Shown here: in pieces, positions 29,995-31,251 of the stretch
How the letters are laid out: the number at the start of each line of letters is the position of its first letter
Numbering within the stretch: position 1 is the stretch's first letter
Source of the DNA: Byssochlamys sp. IMV 00236
Lineage: Eukaryota > Ascomycota > Eurotiomycetes > Eurotiales > Thermoascaceae
DNA: 31,251 nucleotides
NCBI GenBank assembly: GCA_001931875.2
Contig: MSJH02000363.1
Coordinates: forward strand, 1 to 31,251
Direction: 5' to 3'
Notes under the pieces: model-generated
What the model was told of the DNA's origin: nothing
The model's database searches: none
The model's input: only the letters and a program-made list of their open reading frames with translations
Translations under genes and position numbers: made by a program

Positions 29995-31171
29995 TTGATC
30001 TTAATAAAGAGATTATATAGAGATTCATTGACTTATACTTCTCTTATAATTTTCCATTGTTCTGATCAATACTTCACACGCGTTAATAATAGCAATGATA
30101 ATAAGGTGTTTGAGGATTATTTTCATGATATAAATGAGGCAATCGAGTACAGGCAACAGTACTATATATCAAACTTAGTAATTATTATTTACTCACTTCT
30201 ACGTGTTTAGTTTGGATAGTGTTATTGATTGGACAGTTACAGCTGCACATGAAATGGCAATAGATAAATTTTCAGCAAGTACAATTATAGCCTTACAAGA
30301 CATGTGCCAATTCAAAGAATATGAATACACTCCTGAATATAAAAGCCTTGTCGACAGATTAAGTGGTGAAGATAAATCAGTGATGAATTGGCGTAGAGAA
30401 CTTTTAAAAAATCATGAATTTACAGATAAGCAATTTGATCCTTTGAAACATCAAGATCGGGCTTACGTCAAGTTCATAACGGAACACTTGTAAGTTATGC
30501 GTTTCCAGACTGCTGACTATCTACTAATTTTTCTGTTGTAGTGTAAGATTTATAGAATTTGCAACCAATCCTCTTATTTCACCATTTTCTGAACGAACTG
30601 CAATCTCGTATACAATTCAATCCATTTTCAATCATTTACTCTTACCTTACGCACATCTTTTTAATACAAAATGGTAAACATATATTTTTTTATGATAACA
30701 TCTCATTCTCTCTGAATATAATGTATTGTGGACAGGATCGAAGTCAGTAATGATTTTACCAAGTCAACCAAAATAGATGGATTGGGAATTTTAAAAGGTT
30801 CAAAAGAGATATTGTTAATCATCGAGTTTGCAGGAGGAAATATTTCTTCATCAATGGTAAAATACGACAGCGACATTAAAAAAATCTATGAAAATGCTTT
30901 AAAGTCAATTAAACAAAGTTTTTACCGTTCTCTATTTTAGTAAGTATAAGTCGGCAGATATTACATATATTTTAACATGTATTTTGTTTTTGTAGGCAAA
31001 TTAATCCACTATGAAGTCTTGCTCAAATTTAAAAAACAATATGTTCGATACAACTACACTATTTCAAGATGCCCAGTAAACCCTCCAGAACTACAAAAAT
31101 TTGTCAAAGATACCAAAATCATGTTTGCATTGGCCCGAGATCTTGTCACATTTGCTAAAACCATCACTTAA
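29995..31171 (+). pseudogene. Gene of a third mucoralean expanded family (IEFAGG motif), probably broken
   Basis: Exon 1 (open from 29995 to 30158; FEDYFHDINEAIEYRQ) joins exon 2 (30211-30489), exon 3 (30542-30673) and exon 4 (from 30736) by GT-AG introns of 52, 52 and 62 bp, all in frame. Exon 4 holds WIEVSNDFTKSTKIDGLGIL and EILLIIEFAGG, a K-x-D-G then hydrophobic strand E-x-A-G-G pattern suggesting a PD-(D/E)xK-like core (inference). The next junction fails: the canonical donor GTAAGT at 30940 joined to the AG before 30997 yields a stop. The last part (LIHYEVLLKFKKQYVRYNY, ending 31171) is read only with a weak donor or a frameshift. No in-frame ATG is seen in exon 1. I believe this is a decayed or atypically spliced member of a family repeated in Mucorales. 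Confidence 0.5.
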
Positions 31172-31227
31172 AACCTGTCTATACTATTATCATTATACCT
31201 TTTTTTTACTGCTAAAGTTATTTCTGC

Positions 31228-31251
31228 TTTTTTTTTTTTTTTTTTTTTTTT
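31228..31251. repeat. Terminal poly-T run
   Basis: At least 24 T at the right window edge, just after TTTCTGC. It could be a natural tract, the poly(A) end of an inverted retroelement, or an assembly break point. Confidence 0.8.

Overview
The window looks like a fungal nuclear contig from the Mucoromycota, most likely the Mucorales. The signs are an AT-rich sequence, very short GT-AG introns (about 45-93 bp, up to 7-8 per gene), protein families typical of that group (a White Collar photoreceptor with a LOV domain, and expanded families of nuclease-like accessory genes), and poly-Gln/poly-Asn tracts. The species cannot be named. All gene models were spliced by eye using GT/AG borders and reading-frame continuity; no RNA evidence was available.

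Layout. (1) 1-4300 is an accessory island: two pieces of a Tc1/mariner-like (DDE) transposase in opposite orientation share a 69-bp perfect inverted repeat, and between them lie two broken copies of a putative PD-(D/E)xK nuclease-like family. (2) 4305-8356 holds an ENV7/STK16-type palmitoylated kinase (+) facing a White Collar-1-like blue-light receptor (-). (3) 8357-11000 is a second gene-poor, repeat-rich strip with a large imperfect palindrome, a broken gene of another expanded family and a transposase fragment. (4) 11097-17316 holds a full-length DPP8/9-type prolyl dipeptidyl peptidase (+) meeting a BRO1/ALIX-like ESCRT adaptor (-) tail to tail with only 44 bp between stop codons. (5) 17317-23289 is mostly non-coding; it holds one convincing small gene (71 aa, good promoter), a cysteine-rich ORF, a long pair of inverted repeats about 0.95 kb apart and a promoter-like block repeated near the right end. 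(6) 23290-28317 is a compact housekeeping cluster: a RUS/DUF647 protein (-), the catalytic primase subunit PRI1 (-) and, divergent from it across 102 bp, a dihydrofolate/folylpolyglutamate synthase (+). (7) 28320-31251 is a third accessory island: a 498-bp element with about 100-bp terminal inverted repeats, a two-exon fragment of unknown function, and a spliced gene of a third nuclease-like family, ending in a poly-T run.

The core genes do not form one pathway: they cover membrane traffic and the vacuole (ENV7, BRO1), light sensing (WC-1), peptide turnover (DPP8/9), DNA replication (PRI1) and folate metabolism (FOL3). The most unusual material lies in the islands. Three distinct gene families each carry a D...(E/D)-x-(K/Q/G)-like core and sit beside inverted repeats or transposase debris. 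That these are nuclease-fold families is an inference from short motifs, not a demonstrated function.
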